The notes under the pieces were generated by a model. That model ran no database searches and was not told the origin of the DNA. It worked only from the letters and a program-made list of their open reading frames with translations. From the NCBI GenBank assembly GCA_004151065.3, contig NWUY0300015827.1:26526-50322 (forward strand): a DNA stretch of 23,797 nucleotides, in the 5' to 3' direction. Positions 1-9,480 of the stretch are shown one piece after another. Every line of letters starts with the position of its first letter. The stretch's first letter is position 1. Source of the DNA: Larix sibirica (lineage: Eukaryota > Streptophyta > Pinopsida > Pinales > Pinaceae). The position numbers and the translations under genes were made by a program.

Positions 1-177
1 TGACTGTTACAGCTACATAAGGAATGTAAATGTATAAATAGTTATGAATTAAAGAGGATTGTAATGACTATCTAAAAATAAGACTACTTAATGTTGGGTT
101 CCTAATTACTCTTTCTCCTCCTATATTTGTATGATTGTAGGATATTTGATATATATTATGTGATTGCACTATCAACA
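1..177 (+). mobile_element. 3' part of a short gypsy-type LTR (cut by window edge)
   Basis: These bases match 10637-10813, the last 177 bases of the complete LTR at 10538-10813. A TATA-like tataaata lies at 33-40 and the terminal CAACA ends at 177. No primer-binding site follows, so this is either the 3' LTR of an element lying to the left or a solo LTR. The first 99 bases of the LTR are outside the window. Confidence 0.7.
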
Positions 178-388
178 ATTGCTTGTGTAATTCCACAAAT
201 TACAACAATACCCCTTCCTAAAAAGCAAAAATTTCAACTTAGTTATTAGTGATTTATCCTAATCTGTATACAAAAGTTGTTTCCTAATTTCCTTTGGACT
301 TAAAGATTACCCCATACTTACCACCCCTTATGTTAAGATTTATTTTAATAGCAGTAAAAATAATTTAGAAAAAACACACAAATATATT

Positions 389-575
389 AGTGGGCCTAAT
401 GGTTAAGAACATGTGTTTCCTCCTAGGAGGTCATAGGTTCAAATCCAAAGGGGGACATGGTATGTACACCTCAGTAGACTCTAGCACTTACATCGCTGGG
501 GGTCCCTTGTCCCGCAAACAAGGGTGTCTCATAAACCAAATTTGGTGTCTGGCTTGGCTGCGATCTAAAAAATAA
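389..575 (+). mobile_element. tRNA-derived SINE, copy a
   Basis: The head carries an internal RNA polymerase III promoter of tRNA type: an A-box-like segment at about 391-405 (tgggcctaatggtta) and a B box at 436-446 (ggttcaaatcc, one mismatch to GGTTCGANTCC), about 33 bases apart as in tRNAs. A conserved body follows, including ggtatgtacacctc, and ends near 570-575 before an AT-rich tail with (att) repeats. The same body recurs at 837-1020 (inverted) and 4155-4345, which defines a family. A 61-codon open frame that runs through it (390-575) is incidental. I cannot name the family. Confidence 0.8.
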
Positions 576-689
576 ATTATTATTATTATAGATAAGAAAT
601 TTCAATAATAATATTTTATATATACATATGAAAAATTAAAAACAATTTTTTTATTAAATTAATTGATACAATTCTATACTAATTTAATC

Positions 690-810
690 TAAAATTAATG
701 CATACATCAAAGATTTTCTAACCAAAATCTATTTCTTAAAAACTTCACTAAGATACCTATTTATTTATATTAGAGACTAGTTAATATTTTTAATTTAAAA
801 TATACCATTA
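690..810. repeat. Diverged direct repeat, unit A
   Basis: Unit A resembles 1085-1200: both share a segment with gcatacaNca, gaccaaaatc or aaccaaaatc, tcttaaaaact, aagNtacctat and an AT-rich end with aaatata. The two units lie about 390 bases apart on either side of the inverted SINE at 837-1020. They may be remnants of a duplicated insertion site or the flanks of another element. Confidence 0.55.
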
Positions 811-836
811 ATACTAATAATAAGAATCTATTTTTA

Positions 837-1020
837 AGCTCACAACCAAGCTAGACACCAACTTGGTGTATGGGACTCTTTTGTTTGTGAGACAAGGGCC
901 CCCCTCTGTGCAGTAATGTAATTGCCAAAGTTTACAGAGGTGTACATACCTACTCCCTTCCAAATTTGAACCTATGACCTTCAAAAATAAACACATATTC
1001 TTAACTGTTAGACAACTCAG
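837..1020 (-). mobile_element. tRNA-derived SINE, copy b (inverted)
   Basis: On the reverse strand this reproduces the body of the SINE at 389-575. It includes a B-box-like segment (plus-strand aaatttgaacc, 962-972), the ggtatgtacacctc motif as its complement near 940-955, and an end resembling ggtgtctagcttggttgtgagc near 837-865. The A-box end lies near 1000-1020. It is clearly diverged from copy a, so the insertions are old. With copy a it forms an inverted pair about 260 bases apart. Confidence 0.75.
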
Positions 1021-1084
1021 ACTGTACTAATAATGAACAATGCTTAATTAAAATTATTTAACATATTCTTTGCCAATTTAACCT

Positions 1085-1200
1085 TAAATTACTGCATACA
1101 CACCAACAATCCCCTGACCAAAATCCATATCTTAAAAACTTGTCCCTAAGCTACCTATATATCGAAGAGAGAGTAGCCATTATTTTTAAAATATACAATT
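1085..1200. repeat. Diverged direct repeat, unit B
   Basis: This is the partner of the segment at 690-810, on the other side of the inverted SINE. Shared stretches include ccaaaatc, atcttaaaaact and ctacctat. Many substitutions separate the two units. Confidence 0.55.
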
Positions 1201-1204
1201 ATAT

Positions 1205-2870
1205 GATGGGTTTGTCTTATCTTCACATCAGTCCACTAACTTTAACACAAGTGATAGTTATTTTTGTGAACATGAAACATAAGAGACGAAGTGACCTTTA
1301 AAAGTTGTCATCGCATTAGTTTATGAAGCACATGTAAACTATACGATTGAATAATATATAAAAATTCCTGTTGCAATTTTTTTATTAAAATGGTGTTGGT
1401 AAATCAAAGCATATAATATACCAGGTAGAATGAAGTATATAAAAATATTTGAAAATGACTTATTTATCAAAATAAAAAATAATTGAGAATTCTACCAACC
1501 CAATATTAAATATGTAATTAAGAGAATTGTACTTCGATTGTACAAAAAGATATTTCAAAATTGAAGGCGTGTCTTATAGAATGATCACTCTCGAATTCTA
1601 AAGACATTAAGTCAAGAACATAAATTAATTAATCACATTGTAAAAATACCTACTTGCCAAAGTTGTATGGTAGGTGTCCTAGAAAGCTAGAAAAGACTAA
1701 CCAATTTATTACCAGTAGACTTTAGATATATAGTTGCACGTGTATCTGTGTGAAAAAGGTTAACTTTGTTAGATGGAAGTACATTGATTCAAATTTTACA
1801 TGGATTAAGGAGAACCCATGTGAAGTTTGCATTAGAAAGTGGGTAGATTCTTCACATTCCCACATGGGGGTGTCCAACAGGTCCGTTCCAAAATAAAGTT
1901 GTATTTCGGGTCAATAGGGCAAGAAATGAATGAACCCCATCATGAAGTTTTGACATTGTGGGTTGTTGCGATGAGGAAAAAAGTTTCATAGTTGTGAGAT
2001 TAGATGTTTTGTGGACACTGTGAAAGGTATCAACATTTATGCATCATTGGAATTGGTCGTGCAAGGTGACCTTGATGGGAGCCCACGTATTGTGAATAGT
2101 TAGTGAACAACAAAAACAATGTTATCATGTAAATGCTTGGGATGTGATTTGATTTTGAGTTGGCTTCACTCGAGTGTAGCTTTATGTAATAATGTGATAA
2201 CTAAACCTATGCTCAAACAATGGAACATGATAATCATAATCATGGTTGGAAGCAGTATATTGCTTTGTAGGTTTTATTCCCAGTGTTTTTGTGTAGCAAT
2301 TTCTTGTTTGATGTAGATACAAACAAAACTCAAGTAAAAAAGTGGAAGAATAGTAAACTCAATTAGTTAAAGGATTCAACTATATATTATTAGTTTTTTT
2401 TATTTTAATGAAGGATGTAAAAATATTTGAAATGATGACTTTTGTAAATAATCCTTTACATTATTGGACATGTCTCGTGTTGATATTGATACAATCATGA
2501 TTAAGGAACCATCATTTTCATTGTTGGTTTCCATATTTGGTTACTCCCTTGGGAGGTTGAAGTGTAAAAATAGTTCATATAATTTGGATCATCAAAAGGA
2601 ACTGAATTTATCTTAATTTTGAATTTAGGTTTATTTCAACTCTGGATTTTTCAAGTGCTCGAAGGGATCAAAACCCTCAAAGTCAAACATTTTTTAGAGT
2701 GTAAAAATTTGATGTTCATACCTTAAAATTAAGATGAACCTAAGCTAGTTTATTGATATTCTTTGAATTTTAACACACACACACCAACATATAAGTAAGA
2801 AGGAACTTTATATTATATCCACAAAATAAAAAAGTAGTACATAAACAGTTAAGAGGTCACTAGATCGAAC
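1205..2870. other. AT-rich stretch without recognisable genes
   Basis: No retrotransposon domain, LTR pair or RNA gene was recognised here. A short coherent plus-strand frame runs through about 1983-2103 (roughly 40 codons), and a 65-codon frame lies at 2119-2316. Neither has a recognisable motif. A small inverted repeat (tcttaatttt near 2611, aaaattaaga near 2735) and an (ac)n run near 2776 are present. It is probably decayed repeat or ancestral intergenic DNA. Confidence 0.5.
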
Positions 2871-2989
2871 CTCCTGGACCATAAGCATAACTAAAACCTG
2901 CAAATCCTAGGGACTGTATGGACAACCAGCATGGCTGAGGACATATTACCTAGTGTAATGGGTACCATCCCGATAATGTATCTAGACAA

Positions 2990-4055
2990 AATTAACAAAC
3001 TAACCCTGCCAATCTATTGTCATGACCAAAAAACAAAAAGCATGTCCTACCCAGCCTATGGACCAGAATCGCCTTTGAGTTCCCCATTTCGCGTGACTGA
3101 GAGAAGTTGGAGAGGCGCTCCCAACACAATCGCATACCATGGAGAGGTGGAGCATAAATTTTTAACCATATCAAGACTGGCGTTGGAAAAACTAATATCG
3201 TCTAGACGATAATTGAGCTGGTCCATTTTGAAATCCAAATTCTGGATAACATGACGAGCTTGAAAAATGAGATCCCATTGTGCCTCCATGATACCATCCC
3301 TCAACTCCATGCAATTTCCATTTTCTGTGCCTAAAGGCGTCACCTGCACTGCATCATTCTCTGCTACCTGCTAAACCCACTTATTATCATCATCAATATT
3401 ACCATGGGCTAGTGACGGGGGTGTCGTGGGCTGGAAGATGAGGGAATTGCCATGCCCAATAAACCATTCGAATTGGAAACACCACACATTGGAGCCTAAG
3501 CAAACCATCCTCGAGTCCTTAGAGCCAGAGTCTGAGACTGAAGAAAGGGACGAAGAGTCCATTGAGGATGAAGAAGAAATCACCTCTTCAACCTGGGTAC
3601 CGAGTTGAACAGGACGAGATCCAGCAGCATGACCAGCATGACGAGACTCCCACGAACACGTAAGCGAGTCATTAGGAGAGAATAGACAGTCGGAATGGCC
3701 TTTGCATATAGATTACTAGAAGCATATTCCCCATTTATGTCCCATTTGAAGACCTCATAAATGCCACACGCGAGAGGAACCTGCCGATAGAGAACGAAAC
3801 TGGCCTTCCAATCCATCTCGCCATTACCACCCTTCAATATCCCTTTTAATGCACAAGATGGAGGCCAAGTCTCAGTTCGATCGGGGAGCAGACGATCCAA
3901 AAAAGGAAGCATGGGAGGGAACATCAAATTAAATGAAGCACTTAACAACTTGCATGGCTGGGCAGGGTGCAATGTATGTCTCCAGGCGCCTCCCGCCCGC
4001 CCACACCATCACCATTTGTCTCATTCCCATCAACAGATGTCACCCCATCCGGGGA
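2990..4055 (-). pseudogene. Unknown protein-coding remnant, minus strand, GC-richer block
   Basis: Read leftward, this block holds long compatible frames in otherwise AT-rich DNA. One frame is open from 3972 to 3580 (130 codons). After a probable frameshift near 3700-3710, a second frame runs to about 3056, broken only by one TAG near 3370, giving roughly 215 codons. A third short frame at about 4053-3960 may be the upstream part. The product would have a Gly/Asp-rich start, a hydrophobic and tryptophan-containing middle, a serine-rich stretch near 3570-3510 and a charged, possibly helical segment near 3290-3180. I recognise no domain. It may be an old gene fragment or a gag/ORF1-like transposon protein. 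Confidence 0.45.
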
Positions 4056-4154
4056 ACTTAAATTATATTATTAATATTGTTTTGTGAATACATTACATGT
4101 CTACATGCATTCTAGAATGCGTTCCTCTGGGTAACTATTTTTTTTTAAATTATT

Positions 4155-4345
4155 ATGAACTAATGACTTAAAAGTACACATGTTTCTTCCTTGAAGATCA
4201 TAGGTTTGAATTTGAAAGGGGGATAAGGTATGTACACCTCCATAGACCAAACATTGAAATCACTTTGCAGAAGGGGTTCATTGTCCCATAAACTAGAGTG
4301 TCTTAGACATCAAATTAGTGTATGGCTAGGTCATGACTATAAAAT
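4155..4345 (+). mobile_element. tRNA-derived SINE, copy c
   Basis: This is the third copy of the SINE body, in plus orientation. It has a decayed A-box region at about 4160-4174, a B-box-like ggtttgaattt at 4203-4213, the ggtatgtacacctc core near 4228, and an end resembling gtatggctaggtcatgac near 4320-4338. It is more diverged from copy a than copy b is. Confidence 0.7.
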
Positions 4346-5042
4346 TAAATTATTACCAATTTTTATATTACACTTGTTAAATTCAATTAATTTATAATCC
4401 AAGATTTTACACTATTGAATGAGATGTAAAACTTAAAAGTAATAATTAAAATGAAAGAAACATATTTATAATTTTAAAAAATTACAATAATAAAATAAAA
4501 CAATGTAGATACATCTCAACCTTGATTTTTAAGCACATAGAGGCTTGATCTTAGTTAATTAACACAACAACGCCTCCATAAACGATAACCCAAAGGAAGT
4601 TACTTATTTTGTTTTTACAAGCACTAAATCAAAGAGAAATAATATTTTCTACGAACAAAAAATAAATGTCCATTTATATGTATGTGCTTTGTGTACATGA
4701 TCAATATAATTTCCATTCCATTAAATCTTTGAATATAAATGATTTTTTGGGGAAAAAACTAAATCACTATCCCTAAATTGAATCCTTTAGCAAACAAAGG
4801 TCCCACCACACACACACATATATATATATTCAACATCATGAAATATATTTATTTTAATTATTGGATTCATTGATTTATCAAGGGGAGAGTGTGGATTTCC
4901 ACATGATTAGATGGCTCCAACCGAAACCCCTTTGAAACTTATACAATTTGTGGACATGTGCTAAGCCTAATTAATAATGAAGGGAAACCAACTCCAACTC
5001 TTTGATGATGGGGAACCTAACTCAGGTTTGTCAAACACCAAC
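4346..5042. other. AT-rich intergenic stretch
   Basis: Nothing was recognised apart from a short dinucleotide microsatellite at about 4806-4830. The gypsy element's 5' LTR begins immediately to the right. Confidence 0.5.
4806..4830. repeat. (AC)n(AT)n microsatellite
   Basis: This is a run of ca/ac dinucleotides followed by ta/at dinucleotides. Two of the seven substitutions between the duplicate copies lie at or beside it (4806 C/T, 4832 A/G), but its length is unchanged. Confidence 0.85.
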
Positions 5043-6459
5043 TATAATGTCCCTTCCTTTGGGTAGGCACTGAACCCCATCAAGGGCCACTCCAATAGAG
5101 CAAGCTTGGCATGGTAGTTAGCAACTGAAGGTTGGCACGAAAAGATGGCACCAACACGTGCTTTGATAGAGTGACAAGGCATGCATGGCGTGGGAAATCC
5201 CCAAACATGACTCTGAAAAGAACCTGCACTCTACTTAATTGGCATCGAGAGACATGGTAAGCAAAGGTCAACGAAGGGACTCAGTGGATGCACTAGGAAT
5301 GAGGCAAAGTGTGCAGCACTCGACCAAGTAAAGGATTGAATGATTGGGAGAAAGCACTTCTACCCGATTGACATAAGCATGCATGGAAGATTGGAGTGGT
5401 AGTGCTACAAGGCTAAATGGGTGCAAGGCATGGTATTCAAAGTCACAACAAAGGAGTTCAACTAGAAAGCTTGTCGATTGGCTTGAAAATTGACAAGGGT
5501 GGCATGAGGCGTGACCAAGTGGAAGACCAAATTGACAATTACAAGGGGTTATTATGCCCATTGGTATGATTAGTAAGATCAAGCATGAAACTGTGTCCAC
5601 TTTGCAACTAGAGGGGCCTTTACAACTAGGCCATGGTAAATTTGGGTCCACATCACCTTGGATGATGGAAGGGTGTGTCTAGTTGGTGAGGTTAGCAAGA
5701 GGAATTTGGAAAGTATAAAGAGGAGGTGAGCCAAGTGCAAGAGGCATGATGGAGGAGTCATCCAAAAAAGAGAAACTTTAAGGATTTTCAAGCTCTACAA
5801 TGAAGGGTTTCCTGAAGAAAAAACACTCCACGAAAGCTAAGGCACAAGGTTAAGCTTGGGAATTGGAAGAGTTGTTGCCGCTGCTGAGGTTATTGGAGAA
5901 CAATATTTTCATGTAGCGGACTTGCAAGGAGAGAGAAAGGTCTTGTAAGGAAGCAAGGTGGCAAGGGGCGAGCAACATCTAGGCTTATTTGGTTATTGTA
6001 AAAGGATTGCAACCTAGTTTTGAATGTTCCTTTGTATTGAGGTTGCAACCTTGCGCCAAATCTCATCCATTGTACTATATATTTATATTCTTTAGTAATA
6101 AATCTTGATGTCAGTTGGTTTGGGTGTCAAACACTTGTGTTGTGTGGTTGTTGCTTGCTTCCATTTGTGTTAATTGTAAAATGGTTAAGTGTAACAAATC
6201 TTAAGTAAGACACAACACTAAATGGTTTTTAAGTCCATGGTTGGGTGTGGGTAGTTTGTTAAACAGAGTTTTTAGGTCTAGCGAACTTGTAGCCTAGAGT
6301 GGAGGTATGGGTGATCTATAAGTGAAGAAGCATAATTTACTAGCAAGTAGCTATATGTGGCTAAGTCCCCGTGCCAAAATTCAAGTGGTTTCGCACGATG
6401 GCTAGGGACTAAAAAGAAAAATTCAAGACTAAGAGGGTGCATGCCCTAGCATTTTGACA
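5043..6459 (+). mobile_element. 5' LTR of the gypsy element
   Basis: It begins tataatgtcc, matching tgtaatgtcc at the 3' LTR (9481) with the terminal TG mutated to TA. It ends near the aca at 6457-6459, just before the primer-binding site. A TATA-like actatatatttat lies at about 6074-6085 and an AATAAA lies at 6097-6102, a plausible promoter and polyadenylation region. At about 1.4 kb it is a long LTR, in the range of plant gypsy elements. The 63-127-codon minus-strand frames across 5080-5791 are incidental. Confidence 0.8.
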
Positions 6460-6600
6460 ATTGGTATCAAAGCCAAAATTATAGTGTGATGTAGCTCTTC
6501 ATAACTGCCCTTGATGTGATAGTTGGTACCATATCTAGAAGTGAAGTTTCGACAAAGCTCTTCACAATTGTCCCTATTGTGACAATTAGTATCAAAGCTT
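6456..6600 (+). repeat. ~62-bp tandem repeat containing the PBS
   Basis: The motif gacaattggtatcaaagc (6456) recurs in altered form at about 6518 (gatagttggtacca) and at 6581 (gacaattagtatcaaagc), a spacing of 62-63 bases. Between them, gctcttcataactgccctt (6494) matches gctcttcacaattgtccct (6557). The leader therefore holds two full diverged units and the start of a third. Confidence 0.75.
6462..6473 (+). other. Primer-binding site (initiator tRNA-Met type)
   Basis: The sequence tggtatcaaagc matches the usual plant PBS TGGTATCAGAGC with one mismatch and sits two bases after the LTR end. Reverse transcription of such elements is primed here by initiator tRNA-Met. Similar sequences follow at about 6523 and 6586. 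Confidence 0.85.
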
Positions 6601-7205
6601 AGTTTGGGAACTCTTCATCTATTTTCAGTGAGAAAAGTTGGTTTCAATAGCCATGGAGGTTGGTTTGTGAAGTGTTGTCATTTCTATAGGTAGGTTGCAA
6701 AGCTAAGGGTCTAAGATGGTGCATTCTAGAGCTACTCATGCAGCAATAGTTTTGGGAAAAATTGACACTCCTTAAAATGGTTCAACAAAATAACAAGCTT
6801 CAACAACAAACCAAACAAGAATTTCCTAAAGTCATCCTAGTCTACCCATAATCGACTAGTCTACCCAAAATAGATCGAAGTAGTCCATTCTACCTAGAAT
6901 CAACAAAGCATTGTTTTGGACAATGTTGGCTACGTGCAAGAAAGGGTCACTTGAAAAGTGATGTATGGAACATAATATTTCACCAAGGACTTGGTGGAGT
7001 GGTAAGTAAATACTTTGTTTTTTCAATTATGCACATAACAAGTTATTCTTTCAGCTAGTGAAGTAGTGTTGAAGTAAGAAACAATGGGGCAACATTGAGT
7101 GGCAAGTTCAACACAAGGAAATAATTCAAAGACAACACTTGGTGTAACTGATGTGAAACGAAAAAGAGAAAAGGCTTAAAGAATTGGGTAACAGTCTTTT
7201 CGGAT

Positions 7206-7660
7206 GTGTCAATGTATAAATATGGACAATGCAAGGGAATAGACTTTGAAGGCAAGGTGGATGTTCATGTAGGTCAACTTGAAATAGTTGCAACAAGTGG
7301 ATGTGAGCTAACTCAAGCACTCTCGGTAAGTTGGAAGCAAATCAACATGTGGGTAGATACCTTAATGTGTAGGTTGCAGGCATTGAATGATCAAGCATAG
7401 GTTAATTTGCAACCAAAGTTGGGATCCATTCAAGAAGTAGAGGATGCCAAAAATGATGGACTCATTGTAGAAAAGAAGGCACAATAATTCCCTAAGTATG
7501 AAGGTAAGAGGACCTTGTCCTTCTTTTGCAAACATAACCACTTAGTAAAAGATTGTGCATTGAGGGAGAGACTGAAAACCTTGATAGAATGTCAAGGGCA
7601 TCGATATTTGGAGGCATAGTTGTAGGTTATGAGTGCCCCAAGAGAAAATTTGGGCAAGTT
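7206..7660 (+). pseudogene. gag remnant with degenerate zinc knuckle
   Basis: One plus frame starting at 7206 runs through gag into protease with in-frame stops at 7398, near 7488 and near 7618. The first part (about 7340-7480) resembles the coiled-coil N-terminus of plant gypsy gag, with heptad-like spacing. The knuckle reads S-F-F-C-K-H-N-H-L-V-K-D-C from 7518, fitting C-x2-C-x3-H-x4-C with the first Cys replaced by Ser. The large gag core normally between coil and knuckle is missing, which suggests an internal deletion. In the duplicate copy the knuckle Asn codon at 7536 is Asp. Confidence 0.7.
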
Positions 7661-7699
7661 CATGACAAAAAGTTGAGAACAAGCATTGCAAGGTGAAGG

Positions 7700-8025
7700 A
7701 AGAAATGTAATTTTCCTTGCGAATGTGATAGTGAGTGGGATGAGAGCGGTGGTCTTGGTAGACACCTATTCAACCCACAACGTCATTAGTGAACATACTG
7801 TGAAAGGCCTTCATTGTGAGACAAAGATAGCAAAACCCTATATAAGGTAGTAAAATCATTAGCGAAGGAAGCCGTAGGAGTGGTTTGTTCAACACTATTG
7901 AAGGTTGGGGATTGATTTGGCATTTTGGATTTAACAATTGTTCCCTTAGATGATCAAAAACTCATCTTAGGACAAGATTTTCTAAGGTTGTCTAAAACCA
8001 TCCTCATACCCCATAAGGGTTTTTT
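7700..8025 (+). pseudogene. Retropepsin (aspartic protease) remnant
   Basis: In the same frame as gag, L-V-D-T-Y-S-T-H-N-V-I-S-E near 7755-7793 corresponds to the D-T-G-A-T-H-N-F-V-S active-site motif of plant gypsy proteases. Here the catalytic-loop Gly is Tyr (tat, 7767-7769). Further on, V-P-L-D-D and L-I-L-G-Q-D-F-L near 7945-7985 match the second half of the fold, where VPLDDF and LGxDFL are typical. Stops interrupt it near 7848 and 7915. It is inactive as written. Confidence 0.8.
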
Positions 8026-8039
8026 TTTTTCTCAAATGA

Positions 8040-9468
8040 GACTCAATTTTAACTAGGAGGAAGTTGGAATTGACCATCACATGGATTTCATTAGTAAGAC
8101 TAACTAAATTGGGTGCACTTCAGCAGGAAAATATGACAACATTGCACAACAACAACAATAAGAGAAGGGTTTGGGAAAATTGACCTTGGGCATGAAGGAT
8201 GAAGAAGTTCACATGAGGAGTAGGTTGGCAACCTGCAACACTCTGGGTAGTGTGTTGGAGGAGGAATTCCAAGAGATCGCTAAGTGTTCAATTAAAAACA
8301 AGTCACAAGCATTGGGCATAGTTAGTGCATAGGAGTTTCAAGTGACAGTTCAATTAAAGTTAGGTTTGGTAGACCTAAGTTCATGACCAACAGCTTTCAA
8401 CATGATAGTGTTTAATTTGGAGAGTGCAGTTCAAGTCATGTTTCGGTTGGTTTACAAAACATAGAGGAAGTTGTTGAGGAGGCCCAACCACCTATTAAGA
8501 GGTTAAGCAAGTCACCAAAGAGGCGATCCAAGAAGAAAAGTGACGAGTAGGAAAAGGTGGATCTGTGGTCCCTTTGTCAACAACAAAGGAAGTCATACAT
8601 CACTCAGGAAACGATGAAGAGTTGTGGATCTCAATGTGTGTAGCATGGGAGTATGGACATGCTTGTAAGTGGATCTTAGGCGAAGACTACCAAGTGACAC
8701 CATAAGAGCGGGTTGTGTTTACAGGCAATATTCCTCCATAATTGGGCATGAATATGTTTAATGACGATGAAAAAAGAAGTGAAAGGTGTGATTACAGTAG
8801 CTCAACCTACTTTCTCCCTTCTTGATTAGATGAATTTGCTTTGGTAACCCATTGTTTGAGTGAGGGGCAATGGGCATGTGGGTGCCAAGATATTGGTGCC
8901 TTAGTGAAAATGAAGAAAACTTGGAAAAATTTATGTTGAGTTGAGGTGGTAATTTAACGGTTGAAGATAGGAGGTGTCTTCCTTGCTCGAAGAAGTTGCA
9001 TAGGAGACTTAATTGTATATAGAATTGACTCTTTCAAGCATGAAGAAGTACATTGTCTAGGCACAATTGTTGGAATGATCACTCGACTAAGTCCAAGGCA
9101 TGGGTGTCATTACAGTGTACAGGAGCATGGAAACATTGGTTGATGATGGATGCAACAGCAAGTCAAGAATGTGCAGCATTGGGTAGTGGCTTAGCCCTCT
9201 TGTGAAAAACTAAGTGAAACTCAGCATAGGATCCTAGGGCATTGCCGAAATAGTGCCAAGAAGAAGTTATTCAAAGCAGTCTACTCTTGGGGACAAAACA
9301 ACCAAGGGTGAAGTGAGCGCAACATGGCAGGATGGCACATGTTCATAACAAGCAAGTTGGAGTTAGCCTGGTAGTCACTTTGATGACTTTGGGTAGAGAG
9401 AGGATGGAAAATACACTTGCGAGAATGACATGAGTTCTTTCCAAGTTGTTGAGGATGGAAACACATTG
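8040..9468 (+). other. Unassigned internal region of the gypsy element
   Basis: RT, RNase H and integrase would be expected here, but I found none of their motifs. Short coherent plus frames exist. One near 8455-8550 is rich in Lys/Arg/Ser and contains K-S-P-K-R-R-S-K-K-K-S, resembling a nuclear localisation signal. Another near 8570-8690 and one at 8961-9143 (60 codons) have no recognisable motif. It could be captured host sequence, a non-autonomous element's own cargo, or RT decayed beyond recognition by eye. Confidence 0.45.
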
Positions 9469-9480
9469 AGTGGGGGAGGA
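9469..9480 (+). other. Polypurine tract
   Basis: The sequence agtgggggagga lies immediately before the 3' LTR start at 9481. This is the plus-strand priming site expected in a gypsy element. Confidence 0.85.

Noticed and set aside
389-460. Possible functional tRNA gene
   Set aside because: A and B boxes are present but no cloverleaf with proper acceptor pairing is evident, and the same body recurs as a dispersed repeat. It is a SINE head.
2861-2871. B-box-like sequence on the minus strand (reverse of tagatcgaacc)
   Set aside because: No A box at the right distance and no match to the SINE body was seen; it is probably chance.
3426-3608. Plus-strand acidic open frame of 60 codons
   Set aside because: It is antisense to the serine-rich part of the minus-strand frame. 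Ser codons read backward give Glu/Asp-rich sequence, so it is a shadow.
5080-5791. Overlapping minus-strand open frames of 63-127 codons
   Set aside because: They lie within the 5' LTR of the gypsy element, show no recognisable motif and overlap each other. They are chance frames.
9136-9160. Val-Asp-Asp resembling the RT active-site motif
   Set aside because: No flanking RT motifs or conserved spacing were seen, and neighbouring frames contain stops. It is too short to support RT.
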